This document shows, one piece after another, positions 8,348 to 14,977 of a stretch of 17,306 nt of DNA. The stretch comes from Candidatus Moraniibacteriota bacterium (lineage in GTDB: Bacteria > Patescibacteriota > Minisyncoccia > Moranbacterales > UBA9337), in assembly GCA_003507475.1 (NCBI GenBank), contig DNVQ01000015.1, positions 27,794 to 45,099 on the forward strand. The letters run 5' to 3'. A model generated the notes under the pieces. That model ran no database searches. It was given only the letters and a program-made list of their open reading frames with translations, and had not been told where the DNA came from. A program made the position numbers and the translations under genes. Position 1 is the stretch's first letter. Every line of letters begins with the position of its first letter.

Positions 8348-9283
8348 ATGGGAGACAGTCTCAAAAGAAATATCTTAAATACTATTTGTTATTATGATGT
8401 TTTAAATTATCCGTTGACTCTTTTTGAAATTTGGAAACATCTTTTGTCCAGCGAAGATCTAAACAGAACAACTAAAAATAAAATTACTTTAAAAAATGTT
8501 TTTTTGAGCCTAGGCGAATCTGATTTAAAGAGATTCGTTGAGAGCGAAGATGGATTTTATTTTTTAAAAGGCAGGAATCATTTGGTGAGAGAAAGAATAA
8601 AAAGAAGTAAACTTTCCATTTTAAAAATAAGGAAGATGAAAAAGATTGTGAATTTATTGCGGATATCTCCTTTTGTTAGAATGATCCTAATCACAGGCAA
8701 GTTAGCTATGAAGAATGCTCACCCCAAAAGTGATTGGGATGTATTGGTAGTTTTAAGAGAAAATAGAATCTGGATAGGCAGAACTTTTATAACTTTACTG
8801 GCTCATTTTTTCGGGAAAAGAAGACATCATGATAAAATAACCAATAGGGTATGTTTTAATTATTTTATCGCTACCAATTCTTTGGAAATTAGAAATAAAG
8901 ATTTTTATTCAGCCAATGAATACTTTTTTTGCTTTCCACTTTTTGACGCCAAAAATTACTTTAAACGATTTCAATTGCGAAATCACTGGATTAAAAATTA
9001 TAAGCCTAATTATTATTTATCTCCCAAGGAAAATTTGCACACCTCTAAAGATAGCGGACTAACTAAATTTGTCAGAATTTTGCTAGAAAATTTATTTGAT
9101 CATGATTTTTTGGAAAATTATTTAGAAAAAATAGAAACAGAAAAAATCAAGAAAAATCCCAAGACTAATAATGAAAATAGTTTTGTTCAGGTAGATAAGA
9201 ATGCTCTTATTTTTCTTCCTTACCCGAAAGGTCCCGATGTTTTTGAAAAGTTTAAAAATAAAATGCAGGAATTTAGATTTTAA
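8348..9283 (+). CDS. nucleotidyltransferase-like protein with N-terminal winged-helix-like region
   Basis: A 311-residue protein of unknown substrate. Residues about 8-80 (YYDVLNYPLTLFEIWKHLL onward) resemble a small winged-helix domain. The segment ITGKLAMKNAHPKSDWDVLVV (115-135) matches the polymerase-beta-type minimal nucleotidyltransferase motif, normally GS...SDxD: G117 is kept, the following Ser is Lys118, and S128-D129-x-D131 is intact. A further conserved-looking block (CFNYFIATNSLEI, followed by an NHWIKNYKPN stretch) gives the protein the layout of nucleotidyltransferase-domain proteins common in CPR genomes, by recollection. The third catalytic carboxylate is not obvious. The loss of the motif Ser and lack of a clear third acid leave activity uncertain. 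No antitoxin-like partner is adjacent, so a toxin-antitoxin role is not supported. It follows uvrA by 57 bases. Confidence 0.65.
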   Translation: MGDSLKRNILNTICYYDVLNYPLTLFEIWKHLLSSEDLNRTTKNKITLKNVFLSLGESDLKRFVESEDGFYFLKGRNHLVRERIKRSKLSILKIRKMKKIVNLLRISPFVRMILITGKLAMKNAHPKSDWDVLVVLRENRIWIGRTFITLLAHFFGKRRHHDKITNRVCFNYFIATNSLEIRNKDFYSANEYFFCFPLFDAKNYFKRFQLRNHWIKNYKPNYYLSPKENLHTSKDSGLTKFVRILLENLFDHDFLENYLEKIETEKIKKNPKTNNENSFVQVDKNALIFLPYPKGPDVFEKFKNKMQEFRF

Positions 9284-9325
9284 TTTTTTACGGTTATGCA
9301 GAAAGTGGCTTCCGAGTTAAATTAA

Positions 9326-9433
9326 GAGATCCCCAATAAGTAAATTTCTAAAACTCATAACTTCGTTAAGAAATTTTACTTTCGAGGATGACAAGGCCGA
9401 CGATTTTGTCATCCTCGCGGATGCGGGGATCTC
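9326..9433. repeat. nested-palindrome intergenic element (MITE-like)
   Basis: The outer arms gagatcccc (9326-9334) and ggggatctc (9425-9433) are perfect inverted repeats. Inside are two hairpins: agtaaatttct (9339-9349) with agaaattttact (9369-9380, one extra base), and cgaggatgacaa (9383-9394) with ttgtcatcctcg (9406-9417). The sequence resembles the GTCATCC...GCGGGGATCT class of short dispersed palindromic repeats. No coding capacity and no target duplication are evident. It occupies the gap between the nucleotidyltransferase-like gene and the HAD gene. Confidence 0.75.
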
Positions 9434-9460
9434 AGATTTTTAAAATAAGATATAATAATA

Positions 9461-9500
9461 TTAAGTTAAGTTAATTTAATTTAATTTAATTTAATTTAAT
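9461..9500. repeat. TTAA(G/T) pentanucleotide tandem array, 8 copies
   Basis: Eight tandem pentamers: two TTAAG followed by six TTAAT. The array ends just upstream of the expected -35 position of the promoter whose -10 box is at 9525-9530. As an A/T-rich tract it is placed where an UP element would sit, so changes in copy number could tune transcription of the HAD/NRAMP/dxs unit. Confidence 0.85.
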
Positions 9501-9524
9501 ATAAATTTTTTTCGAGAGCTATAC

Positions 9525-9530
9525 TATAAT
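9525..9530 (+). promoter_or_regulatory. -10 box for the HAD/NRAMP/dxs unit
   Basis: A perfect TATAAT at 9525-9530, with transcription expected near 9537 and a leader of about 13 bases before the ATG at 9550. The -35 region (about 9502-9508) is only an A/T run, so the adjoining pentanucleotide array may compensate. No Shine-Dalgarno is present. Confidence 0.5.
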
Positions 9531-9549
9531 TTATTGATTTTTTATAAAT

Positions 9550-10203
9550 ATGTTAATTTTTTTAGATTTTGATGATGTTTTATTTAATACTAAAAAATTT
9601 AAAGATGCTTATTTTAGTTTGTTTAAAAAAAGAGGAGTAAGTAGAGATATTTTCGATAAGTTTTATTATACTCCTTCTGATAGTGGTATTGATAGATATT
9701 GCCCAGTAAATCATGTAAAGAGAATTTGCAAGGAATTAAACTTGAATTATTCAGATTTTAAAGATGATGTGTTGGAATTTGTAGGGGATACAAGCAGGTA
9801 TATTTTTGGAGATTCTGTAAGTTTTTTAAATAATTTTTCCAAGAATGAATTATACTTAGTTTCTTTTTCAAAAACTGATTTTCAGAAATCAAAAATATTT
9901 AATTCTGGTATTGCCAATCATTTTTGCAAAATAAAAATAGTAAACGAATTGAAGGGTGATGCAATAAATGAAATTATTAAAAATAATAAAATAAAATATA
10001 ACCAAAAAAATTATTTTATTGATGATAGGGTTGAGCACCTTACGGACGCAAAAATAAAAAATCCAAATTTGACCACTATTTTTCTTTTGAGAAAGGAAGG
10101 CAGATATAAGGATAGAAAAAATAAATATTGCGATTATAAGGTCTCAAATTTCAATGAAATTTTAAAAATAATAAAACAAAAAAATGTTAAAAAAATCAGC
10201 TAA
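9550..10203 (+). CDS. HAD-superfamily hydrolase, substrate unknown
   Basis: A 217-residue haloacid-dehalogenase-fold protein, a likely Mg-dependent phosphatase. Motif I is FLDFDDVLF with the nucleophile Asp6 and acid/base Asp8. A helical cap occupies about residues 15-85. Motif II is in LVSFSKTD (Ser105 or Ser107), the motif III Lys is probably Lys135 or a nearby lysine, and motif IV is YFIDDRVEHL with Asp158-Asp159 for the metal. All four motifs can be placed, so it is probably active. Nothing identifies the substrate; nucleotidase-like and sugar-phosphatase-like HADs are both possible. The 3' end overlaps the next gene by 20 bases, so translation of the transporter is likely coupled to this gene. 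The coding region is noticeably A/T-rich and lysine/asparagine-rich. Confidence 0.8.
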   Translation: MLIFLDFDDVLFNTKKFKDAYFSLFKKRGVSRDIFDKFYYTPSDSGIDRYCPVNHVKRICKELNLNYSDFKDDVLEFVGDTSRYIFGDSVSFLNNFSKNELYLVSFSKTDFQKSKIFNSGIANHFCKIKIVNELKGDAINEIIKNNKIKYNQKNYFIDDRVEHLTDAKIKNPNLTTIFLLRKEGRYKDRKNKYCDYKVSNFNEILKIIKQKNVKKIS

Positions 10204-11653
10204 AAATCATAGTAAGGAAAAGTTTTTTACTCTTTCTGAATTTCGTCATAAGGCGGGAATACCATTAGTTTTGGCCAAAAAATTAATTTCTATTAGAGAA
10301 GTGGAATCCACCAAAAATGAAGAAGGAATCACTGTTGTTGCCGAATCTGAGGTGATGAGGTTTATTAAATTAATGGAAAAACCTTGGATTAAAAGTTATT
10401 ATTTTTTTCGCGCTTTGGGTCCAGGTTTCATTACGGGAGCTTCAGATGACGACCCAAGCGGAATTGGAACTTATTCATCTGTGGGCGCTAAATTTGGACT
10501 GGGGATCATTTGGATGGCAGCATGGCTTTTGCCGATGATGATGGCCATTCAAGAAGTTTGTGCCAGAATTGGAATTGTAACTAATCATGGGCTGGCTGGA
10601 GTTTTGCAAAGGCATTACAAGAAAAAAATAGTGGCTTCAATCGTGGTGATGCTTATTATTGCCAACGTAGTTAATATTGGAGCTGATTTGGGGGCAATGG
10701 CGGCTTCTTTGCAAATGCTAACTAATATAAATTTTTATTTGGCTGCAATCTTGTTTGCTGTTTTAAGTATAGTGCTTGAAATATTTATCGGTTATTATAT
10801 TTACGTAAAAATTTTAAAATGGTTGGCCTTCTCAGTTTTGGCTTATGTAGTGGCTGGAATTATTATTGATCCCGAGTGGAGAGAAATTTTTCATTTTACG
10901 ATTATTCCCAGATTTACATTTAGTCAGGAGTATATTTTTGCCATAATTGCCGTTTTCGGAACAAGTATTACTCCTTACTTATTTTTTTGGCAAACCTCAG
11001 GAGAAGTTGAAGAAAATAAATTTAAGAAAAAAATGCAAAAGTTGATGCACAAAAAATTAAGAATCAATAATCATAATAGAATTAACAAGATGCGGTCCGA
11101 TGTGGGAACGGGCATGATTTTGGCCAATGTGGTTTTTTTCTTTATAGTTCTAACTACGGCGCAAGTTTTATTTAAAAATGGCGTAACCAATATTGAATCC
11201 GCCCATCAAGCTGCTGAGGCATTGCGACCCTTCGCCGGAGATCATGCTTATTTGTTATTTGCTTTTGGAATAATTGGAACTGGTCTTTTGGCAGTGCCAA
11301 TATTGGCCGGAAGCGGAGCTTATGCCTTGGCAGAGGTGATGAAGTGGCGCGAAGGACTTGATAATAAATTTTCGCATGCAAAGGGTTTTTATTTGGTGAT
11401 AATATTTTCGATTCTAGTTGGATTAAGTTTGAATTTTTTTAATATCAATCCGATAACCGCACTTTATTATGCTGCTTTTTTAAATGGAATTATTTCATTG
11501 CCACTTTTGATTGCCATTATGGTGGTGGGAAATGATAAAAAAATAATGGGGAGAGAAACAAATCCAGGGTGGGTTAAATTTTTTGGTTGGTTAGCGATAA
11601 TATTTATCACGAGTGCCATTATGGCCGGAGGGATTTTATATTTTGTAAAATAA
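10184..11653 (+). CDS. NRAMP-family metal transporter with DPSG motif and soluble N-terminal domain
   Basis: A 489-residue multi-pass membrane protein of the NRAMP (SLC11) family of proton-coupled divalent-metal transporters. TM1 carries the family-like LGPGFITGASDDDPSG (78-93), but the metal-binding DPGN of Mn/Fe transporters is DPSG here, so the ligand Asn is Gly93. The TM6 signature normally built around MPHN is TPYLFFWQ (263-270), so its Met and His are also replaced. Proteins with this DDDPSG/PYLFFWQ pattern form a distinct, little-studied NRAMP branch, by recollection, and the transported ion cannot be assumed to be Mn or Fe. About 11 hydrophobic segments fill residues 75-488, with a basic cytoplasmic loop at 280-304. 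Residues 1-65 are a soluble extension (TLSEFRHKAGIPLVLAKKLI, then GITVVAESEVMRFI) resembling a small helix-turn-helix/excisionase-like fold. The start overlaps the HAD gene by 20 bases and dxs begins 4 bases after the stop. Confidence 0.88.
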   Translation: MLKKSAKNHSKEKFFTLSEFRHKAGIPLVLAKKLISIREVESTKNEEGITVVAESEVMRFIKLMEKPWIKSYYFFRALGPGFITGASDDDPSGIGTYSSVGAKFGLGIIWMAAWLLPMMMAIQEVCARIGIVTNHGLAGVLQRHYKKKIVASIVVMLIIANVVNIGADLGAMAASLQMLTNINFYLAAILFAVLSIVLEIFIGYYIYVKILKWLAFSVLAYVVAGIIIDPEWREIFHFTIIPRFTFSQEYIFAIIAVFGTSITPYLFFWQTSGEVEENKFKKKMQKLMHKKLRINNHNRINKMRSDVGTGMILANVVFFFIVLTTAQVLFKNGVTNIESAHQAAEALRPFAGDHAYLLFAFGIIGTGLLAVPILAGSGAYALAEVMKWREGLDNKFSHAKGFYLVIIFSILVGLSLNFFNINPITALYYAAFLNGIISLPLLIAIMVVGNDKKIMGRETNPGWVKFFGWLAIIFITSAIMAGGILYFVK

Positions 11654-11657
11654 ATTT

Positions 11658-13520
11658 ATGAAAAAAAAGAGAGCTAAGAGAATTTTGGAAAAAGTATATC
11701 TCCCCAAGGATTTGAAAAAACTTTCAGAAAAAGAGTTGGTTTTATTGTGTGAGGATGTGCGGAATTTTTTGATAGAAAGCGTGGCTAAAACCGGCGGACA
11801 CTTTGGATCAAATTTGGGAGTAGTGGAGCTTACCGTGGCTTTGCATAAAGTTTTTAATACTCCCAAAGATTCTTTAATTTGGGATGTTGGACATCAATCC
11901 TATCCTCATAAAATTTTAACCGGCAGGAAGGATAAGCTACATACTATTAGAAAAAAAGGAGGATTGGCACCTTTCCCCAAAAGAGAGGAGAGTAAATATG
12001 ATGCCTTTGGAGTGGGACATTCCAGTACTTCTATTAGTATTGCAACCGGTTTGGCGATTGGAAATAAGTCTCAAAAAAAATCCAGACAAGCGGTGGCAAT
12101 TATCGGGGATGGAGCATTGAGTGGTGGGATGGCTATGGAAGCTCTTAATCACGCAGGAGATGCAAGAGCTAATATTTTGGTGATACTTAATGATAACAAG
12201 ATGTCTATTTCTCCTAATGTGGGAGGAATGAGTAAATATTTAACGCGTTTGATTTCCTCTCCTTCTTATACTAAATTTAGAAAGAAAGGAAGGGAATTTT
12301 TGGGAGTGATACCTTCTTTGCAGGAATTTGTCAGAAAGGCAGAATTGTATGCCAGGGGAATGATTACTCCGGGAACGTTTTTTGAAGAATTAGGCTTTGC
12401 TTATTATGGACCCATTGATGGGCATGATGTTTTAAATTTGGTTGAAGTTTTGGAAAATTTAAAAAAAATTAAAGGTCCGAGGTTTTTACACATTATAACT
12501 ACCAAGGGGAAGGGATATGCTCCAGCCGAAAAAGATTGTTTTTCACTCCATGCTGTAAAGCCATTTAACTTAGTAACAGGAGAAAAAATACCAGACAATA
12601 AAAGCAAATTAACTTTTTCTAAAGTTTTTTCGGATTGGATTTGTGATAAAGCCCAACAGGATAAAAACCTGCATGCTGTTACCCCAGCTATGTGTGATGG
12701 TTCAGGATTAGGGGAATTTTCTAAAAAATTTAATTCTCGCTATCATGATGTGGGAATTGCCGAGCAACACGCAGTGACTTTTGCGGCGGGTCTTGCATGT
12801 GCCGGCCAAAAACCAGTGGTGGCAATTTACTCTTCATTTTTGCAAAGAGCTTATGATCAGGTGATTCACGATGTAGCGCTTCAAAACCTAGATGTATTAT
12901 TTGCAGTAGACAGAGCGGGAATCGTGGGAGCAGATGGGGCAACGCACAATGGAAGTTTTGATTTGTCTTTTTCTCGTTTGATACCCAATTTGGTTATTAT
13001 GGCTCCTTCCGATGAGGAGGAATGTTATAATATGCTGGAATTTGGATACAATTATAGTGGACCGGTTGTGGTGAGGTATCCGCGAGGAGGAGTTTCTGCT
13101 TCGTATGATAAGAAAAAAAATAAAGAAATAAAATACGGTAAAGCCAGAGTTGTGAAATCAGGGAGTAAGATTGCTATATTGTCTTTTGGAACAATGCTTG
13201 GGAGGTGTGAAAATATTGCCGAAGAATTAAATGCTACACTTGTTGATATGCGCTTCATAAAGCCTTTGGATGAAGAGCTGCTTAAAGAACTTTCGAAAAA
13301 TCATAAATATTTTATTACCATTGAAGATAACGCGATTAAGGGTGGAGCAGGAGGTGCGGTAAATGAATTTTTTATGAATAATAAAATAGAGGTTTTTGTA
13401 AAAAACTTAGGTTTACCGGATAAATTCCTAGAGCATGGCTCACGCGATGAAGTTTTGTCCGATGCTGAGCTTTCAGAAGAGGGGATTAGAAAATCGATAG
13501 AGGAGTTTGTAAAAAAATAA
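11658..13520 (+). CDS. dxs: 1-deoxy-D-xylulose-5-phosphate synthase
   Basis: A thiamine-diphosphate enzyme that condenses pyruvate and glyceraldehyde-3-phosphate into DXP, the first step of the MEP isoprenoid pathway; DXP is also a thiamine and pyridoxal precursor. Length 620 residues, the same as typical bacterial Dxs. Visible motifs: GGHFGSNLG (46-54), WDVGHQSYPHKILTGR (75-90), GVGHSSTSIS (118-127), the ThDP/metal motif GDGALSGG (150-157) ending at NDNKMSISP (178-186), YGPIDGHD (250-257), the catalytic Glu369 in VGIAEQHA, and GATHNGSFD (427-435) in the pyrimidine-binding domain. The C-terminal transketolase-like domain is present. Dxs is preferred over transketolase because of the DGHD and NDNKMSI blocks. 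It follows the transporter by 4 bases with no Shine-Dalgarno, so it is probably expressed from the upstream HAD promoter. No other MEP-pathway gene is in the window. Confidence 0.96.
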   Translation: MKKKRAKRILEKVYLPKDLKKLSEKELVLLCEDVRNFLIESVAKTGGHFGSNLGVVELTVALHKVFNTPKDSLIWDVGHQSYPHKILTGRKDKLHTIRKKGGLAPFPKREESKYDAFGVGHSSTSISIATGLAIGNKSQKKSRQAVAIIGDGALSGGMAMEALNHAGDARANILVILNDNKMSISPNVGGMSKYLTRLISSPSYTKFRKKGREFLGVIPSLQEFVRKAELYARGMITPGTFFEELGFAYYGPIDGHDVLNLVEVLENLKKIKGPRFLHIITTKGKGYAPAEKDCFSLHAVKPFNLVTGEKIPDNKSKLTFSKVFSDWICDKAQQDKNLHAVTPAMCDGSGLGEFSKKFNSRYHDVGIAEQHAVTFAAGLACAGQKPVVAIYSSFLQRAYDQVIHDVALQNLDVLFAVDRAGIVGADGATHNGSFDLSFSRLIPNLVIMAPSDEEECYNMLEFGYNYSGPVVVRYPRGGVSASYDKKKNKEIKYGKARVVKSGSKIAILSFGTMLGRCENIAEELNATLVDMRFIKPLDEELLKELSKNHKYFITIEDNAIKGGAGGAVNEFFMNNKIEVFVKNLGLPDKFLEHGSRDEVLSDAELSEEGIRKSIEEFVKK

Positions 13521-13541
13521 AATATTGAAAATATTTTTATT
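13520..13541. terminator. weak AT hairpin between convergent genes
   Basis: aaaatatt followed by aatatttt around gaa, with a trailing T run, lies in the 19-base gap between dxs and the SET-domain gene. It may be a weak terminator for dxs; the stem has no G or C pairs. Confidence 0.3.
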
Positions 13542-13932
13542 ACCCACTTCTTTTTATAATTTTTTTGCAATTATCACTTCCGCAATTACACCTCAGAAAA
13601 ACATTCGGGGGCAATGCTTCGGAGTAATCAACCGTAATTTCTTCTCCAATTGAAATATCTCTTTTTGCAATATCGTAAAAATTTTTTGCTGTTGTGTTTG
13701 CATTGCAGGAGTGATTTGCGTATTTTTCAGGTTCTGCCATTATTCCATATCTATCATCCATAAGAAATATATTTGTTTTCTCTTGATCTGTCTTCTTCTC
13801 AAATTCTTCTTTTGTTATTAGATGTGAAATATCCCAATGTAAAACCACTTCACCCTCCTTGAAATTTTTGGTTGCAAATACTCCTTTGCCATTAATTAAG
13901 GAATCTTTTACAATTACATCATCAGATTTCAT
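13540..13932 (-). CDS. SET-domain protein (lysine methyltransferase fold)
   Basis: A compact 130-residue SET-domain protein, a fold that moves a methyl group from S-adenosylmethionine to lysine. Visible landmarks are GKGVFATKNFKEGEVV (15-30), the SAM-binding and pseudoknot NHSC in YANHSCNANT (71-80), GEEITVDYSEA (96-106) with Tyr103 as the likely catalytic tyrosine, and a post-SET-like cysteine cluster CNCGSDNC (C115, C117, C122). With the fourth zinc Cys likely C76 of NHSC, a post-SET zinc site is plausible. It is a minimal version without pre-SET or other added domains. Small stand-alone SET proteins occur sporadically in bacteria and their targets are mostly unknown; a ribosomal or nucleoid protein is a guess. 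It is convergent with dxs, and no Shine-Dalgarno precedes the ATG at 13932. Confidence 0.85.
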   Translation of the reverse strand: MKSDDVIVKDSLINGKGVFATKNFKEGEVVLHWDISHLITKEEFEKKTDQEKTNIFLMDDRYGIMAEPEKYANHSCNANTTAKNFYDIAKRDISIGEEITVDYSEALPPNVFLRCNCGSDNCKKIIKRSG

Positions 13933-14078
13933 GTTTTAAGAAGAATTATTTTAATTAATAAATATTTGTATATTAATAAATGCTTTATTGTAATTTTTTT
14001 GTGAACTTATGGTTATATAATACTTTTAGGTTTGATTGTTATTTAAGCTTTGGATATGATGCATTTGTCGTTAATTTA

Positions 14079-14087
14079 TGGTATAAA
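14079..14087 (+). promoter_or_regulatory. extended -10 promoter upstream of the HAD phosphatase gene
   Basis: TG-g-TATAAA at 14079-14087 is a good extended -10 box with no clear -35. Transcription from about 14094 would give a leader of about 110 bases that contains the hairpin element at 14147-14186. A second TATAAT lies at 14016-14021. The 270 bases between the SET gene and this HAD gene hold nothing else that I can support. Confidence 0.4.
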
Positions 14088-14137
14088 TATAGCATATGTT
14101 TGGGAAATGTTCAAAAAATTAATTTCAAAAGTAATTC

Positions 14138-14186
14138 CACCCCCTCTGTCCTAACGGACATCTCCCCCTCAAGAAGGGGGAGATGT
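14138..14186. repeat. CCCCCTCTGTCC...AGGGGGAGATGT dispersed hairpin element in a leader
   Basis: A strong hairpin pairs acatctccccct (14158-14169) with agggggagatgt (14175-14186) around a 5-base loop. A small upstream hairpin pairs tgtcc (14147-14151) with ggaca (14156-14160), and the two share bases 14158-14160, so they compete. The sequence belongs to a class of ccccctctg-type intergenic repeats seen in many unrelated bacteria. It ends 17 bases before the ATG at 14204, with no T tract behind it, so it lies within the 5' leader. Confidence 0.75.
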
Positions 14187-14203
14187 GATGTATTTGTTAA
14201 ATT

Positions 14204-14866
14204 ATGAAAAAATTAATAATTGATTTTGATAGTACGTTGGTAAAGATTGAGACTTTGGATAAGTTAGCCGAGTTAGCATTGGCTGAGAATGAAAATAAAG
14301 ATGAGATTGTGGAAGAAATAAAAAGAATCACAGAAATGGGAATGAATGGAGAAATTACTTTTCCAGAATCGCTCGAAAGAAGAATTAGCTTAATAAACAC
14401 CCATAAAGACATAGTAGAAAGTTTGGCGCGACTTATTAAAGAAGAGTTATCAGATTCAGTCTTGGATAATTTGGATTTTTTTATGAAGAATAGAAATGAT
14501 ATTTTTATTATTTCCGGTGGATTTAAAGATTTGATTTTTCCGACTGCTGAGATACTGGGAGTTTATCCAAAAAATATTTTAGCCAATGATTTTGTTTTTG
14601 ATGAAAACGGAGTTTTGGCGGGAGTAGATAAAGAAAATTTAATGGCCAAGGAAAATGGAAAAGTTAATCAACTAAAAGAGTTGAATCTGTCTGGGGAATT
14701 AATAATGGTAGGGGATGGTTGGACGGATTACCAAGTCAGGGAATTTGGAGTAGCGGATAAATTTATTGCCTATACGGAAAATGTTTCACGTGAAAAGGTT
14801 GTTCGAAAAGCGGATATCGTGGTGGATAATTTTAATGAGGTAATTGGATATTTTTATAAAAAATAG
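14204..14866 (+). CDS. HAD-family phosphatase, phosphoserine phosphatase-like
   Basis: A 220-residue HAD subfamily IB hydrolase, similar to phosphoserine phosphatase (SerB). Motif I is DFDSTLVKIETLD (Asp7 nucleophile, Asp9). The cap includes GEITFPESLERRISL (49-63). Motif II is IISGGF (Ser104), then KNILANDFVFDENG (123-136). Motif III is probably Lys153 in NGKVNQL. Motif IV is GDGWTDYQVREFG (170-182; Asp171, Asp175). The GDGxTDYxV form with the following AYTENVSREKVV block (189-200) is typical of PSP-like proteins, as found fused to or beside 3-phosphoglycerate dehydrogenase. Serine biosynthesis is the best guess for the pathway, but no serA or serC is nearby and the activity is inferred. Start is ATG 14204, without Shine-Dalgarno and 17 bases after a strong hairpin, so initiation could be structure-dependent. 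Confidence 0.82.
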   Translation: MKKLIIDFDSTLVKIETLDKLAELALAENENKDEIVEEIKRITEMGMNGEITFPESLERRISLINTHKDIVESLARLIKEELSDSVLDNLDFFMKNRNDIFIISGGFKDLIFPTAEILGVYPKNILANDFVFDENGVLAGVDKENLMAKENGKVNQLKELNLSGELIMVGDGWTDYQVREFGVADKFIAYTENVSREKVVRKADIVVDNFNEVIGYFYKK

Positions 14867-14886
14867 ATAGAGGCTAGTTTTTTTGA

Positions 14887-14915
14887 TTGACTAAATGTCT
14901 ATAGTATTATATGAT
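14887..14915 (+). promoter_or_regulatory. near-consensus sigma70 promoter for the lipoprotein-like gene
   Basis: TTGACT (14887-14892), an exact 17-base spacer and TATGAT (14910-14915). This is the most consensus-like promoter in the window. Transcription would begin near 14922, at the start of a 16-bp palindrome, leaving a leader of about 55 bases. Confidence 0.75.
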
Positions 14916-14921
14916 ATTAGG

Positions 14922-14937
14922 TCTAAAAATTTTTAGA
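14922..14937. promoter_or_regulatory. 16-bp perfect palindrome at the predicted transcription start
   Basis: tctaaaaatttttaga (14922-14937) is perfectly self-complementary and coincides with the predicted +1 of the gene at 14978. That is a classic position for a repressor operator, but the sequence is low in complexity and no cognate regulator is in the window. Confidence 0.4.
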
Positions 14938-14966
14938 TAAAAGAGGGAAGTAACTTGAAAAAATAG

Positions 14967-14972
14967 AGGAGG
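14967..14972 (+). promoter_or_regulatory. consensus Shine-Dalgarno AGGAGG
   Basis: A full AGGAGG lies 5 bases upstream of the ATG at 14978. This contrasts with the neighbouring genes, nearly all of which have no recognisable Shine-Dalgarno. Confidence 0.85.
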
Positions 14973-14977
14973 AGAGC

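Noticed and set aside
8348..9283. Toxin-antitoxin (MNT/HEPN-type) nucleotidyltransferase
   Set aside because: There is no HEPN or other small partner gene adjacent, and the protein is larger with a different domain layout.
9461..9500. CRISPR-like repeat array
   Set aside because: The units are contiguous pentamers with no spacers, and there are no cas genes; it is a microsatellite.
11658..13520. Transketolase rather than Dxs
   Set aside because: The NDNKMSISP, YGPIDGHD and VGIAEQHAV blocks and the 620-residue length are those of Dxs.
13980..14207. A 75-codon plus-strand ORF before the HAD phosphatase gene
   Set aside because: It runs through the palindromic repeat element, has no recognisable domain or Shine-Dalgarno, and overlaps the next start codon.
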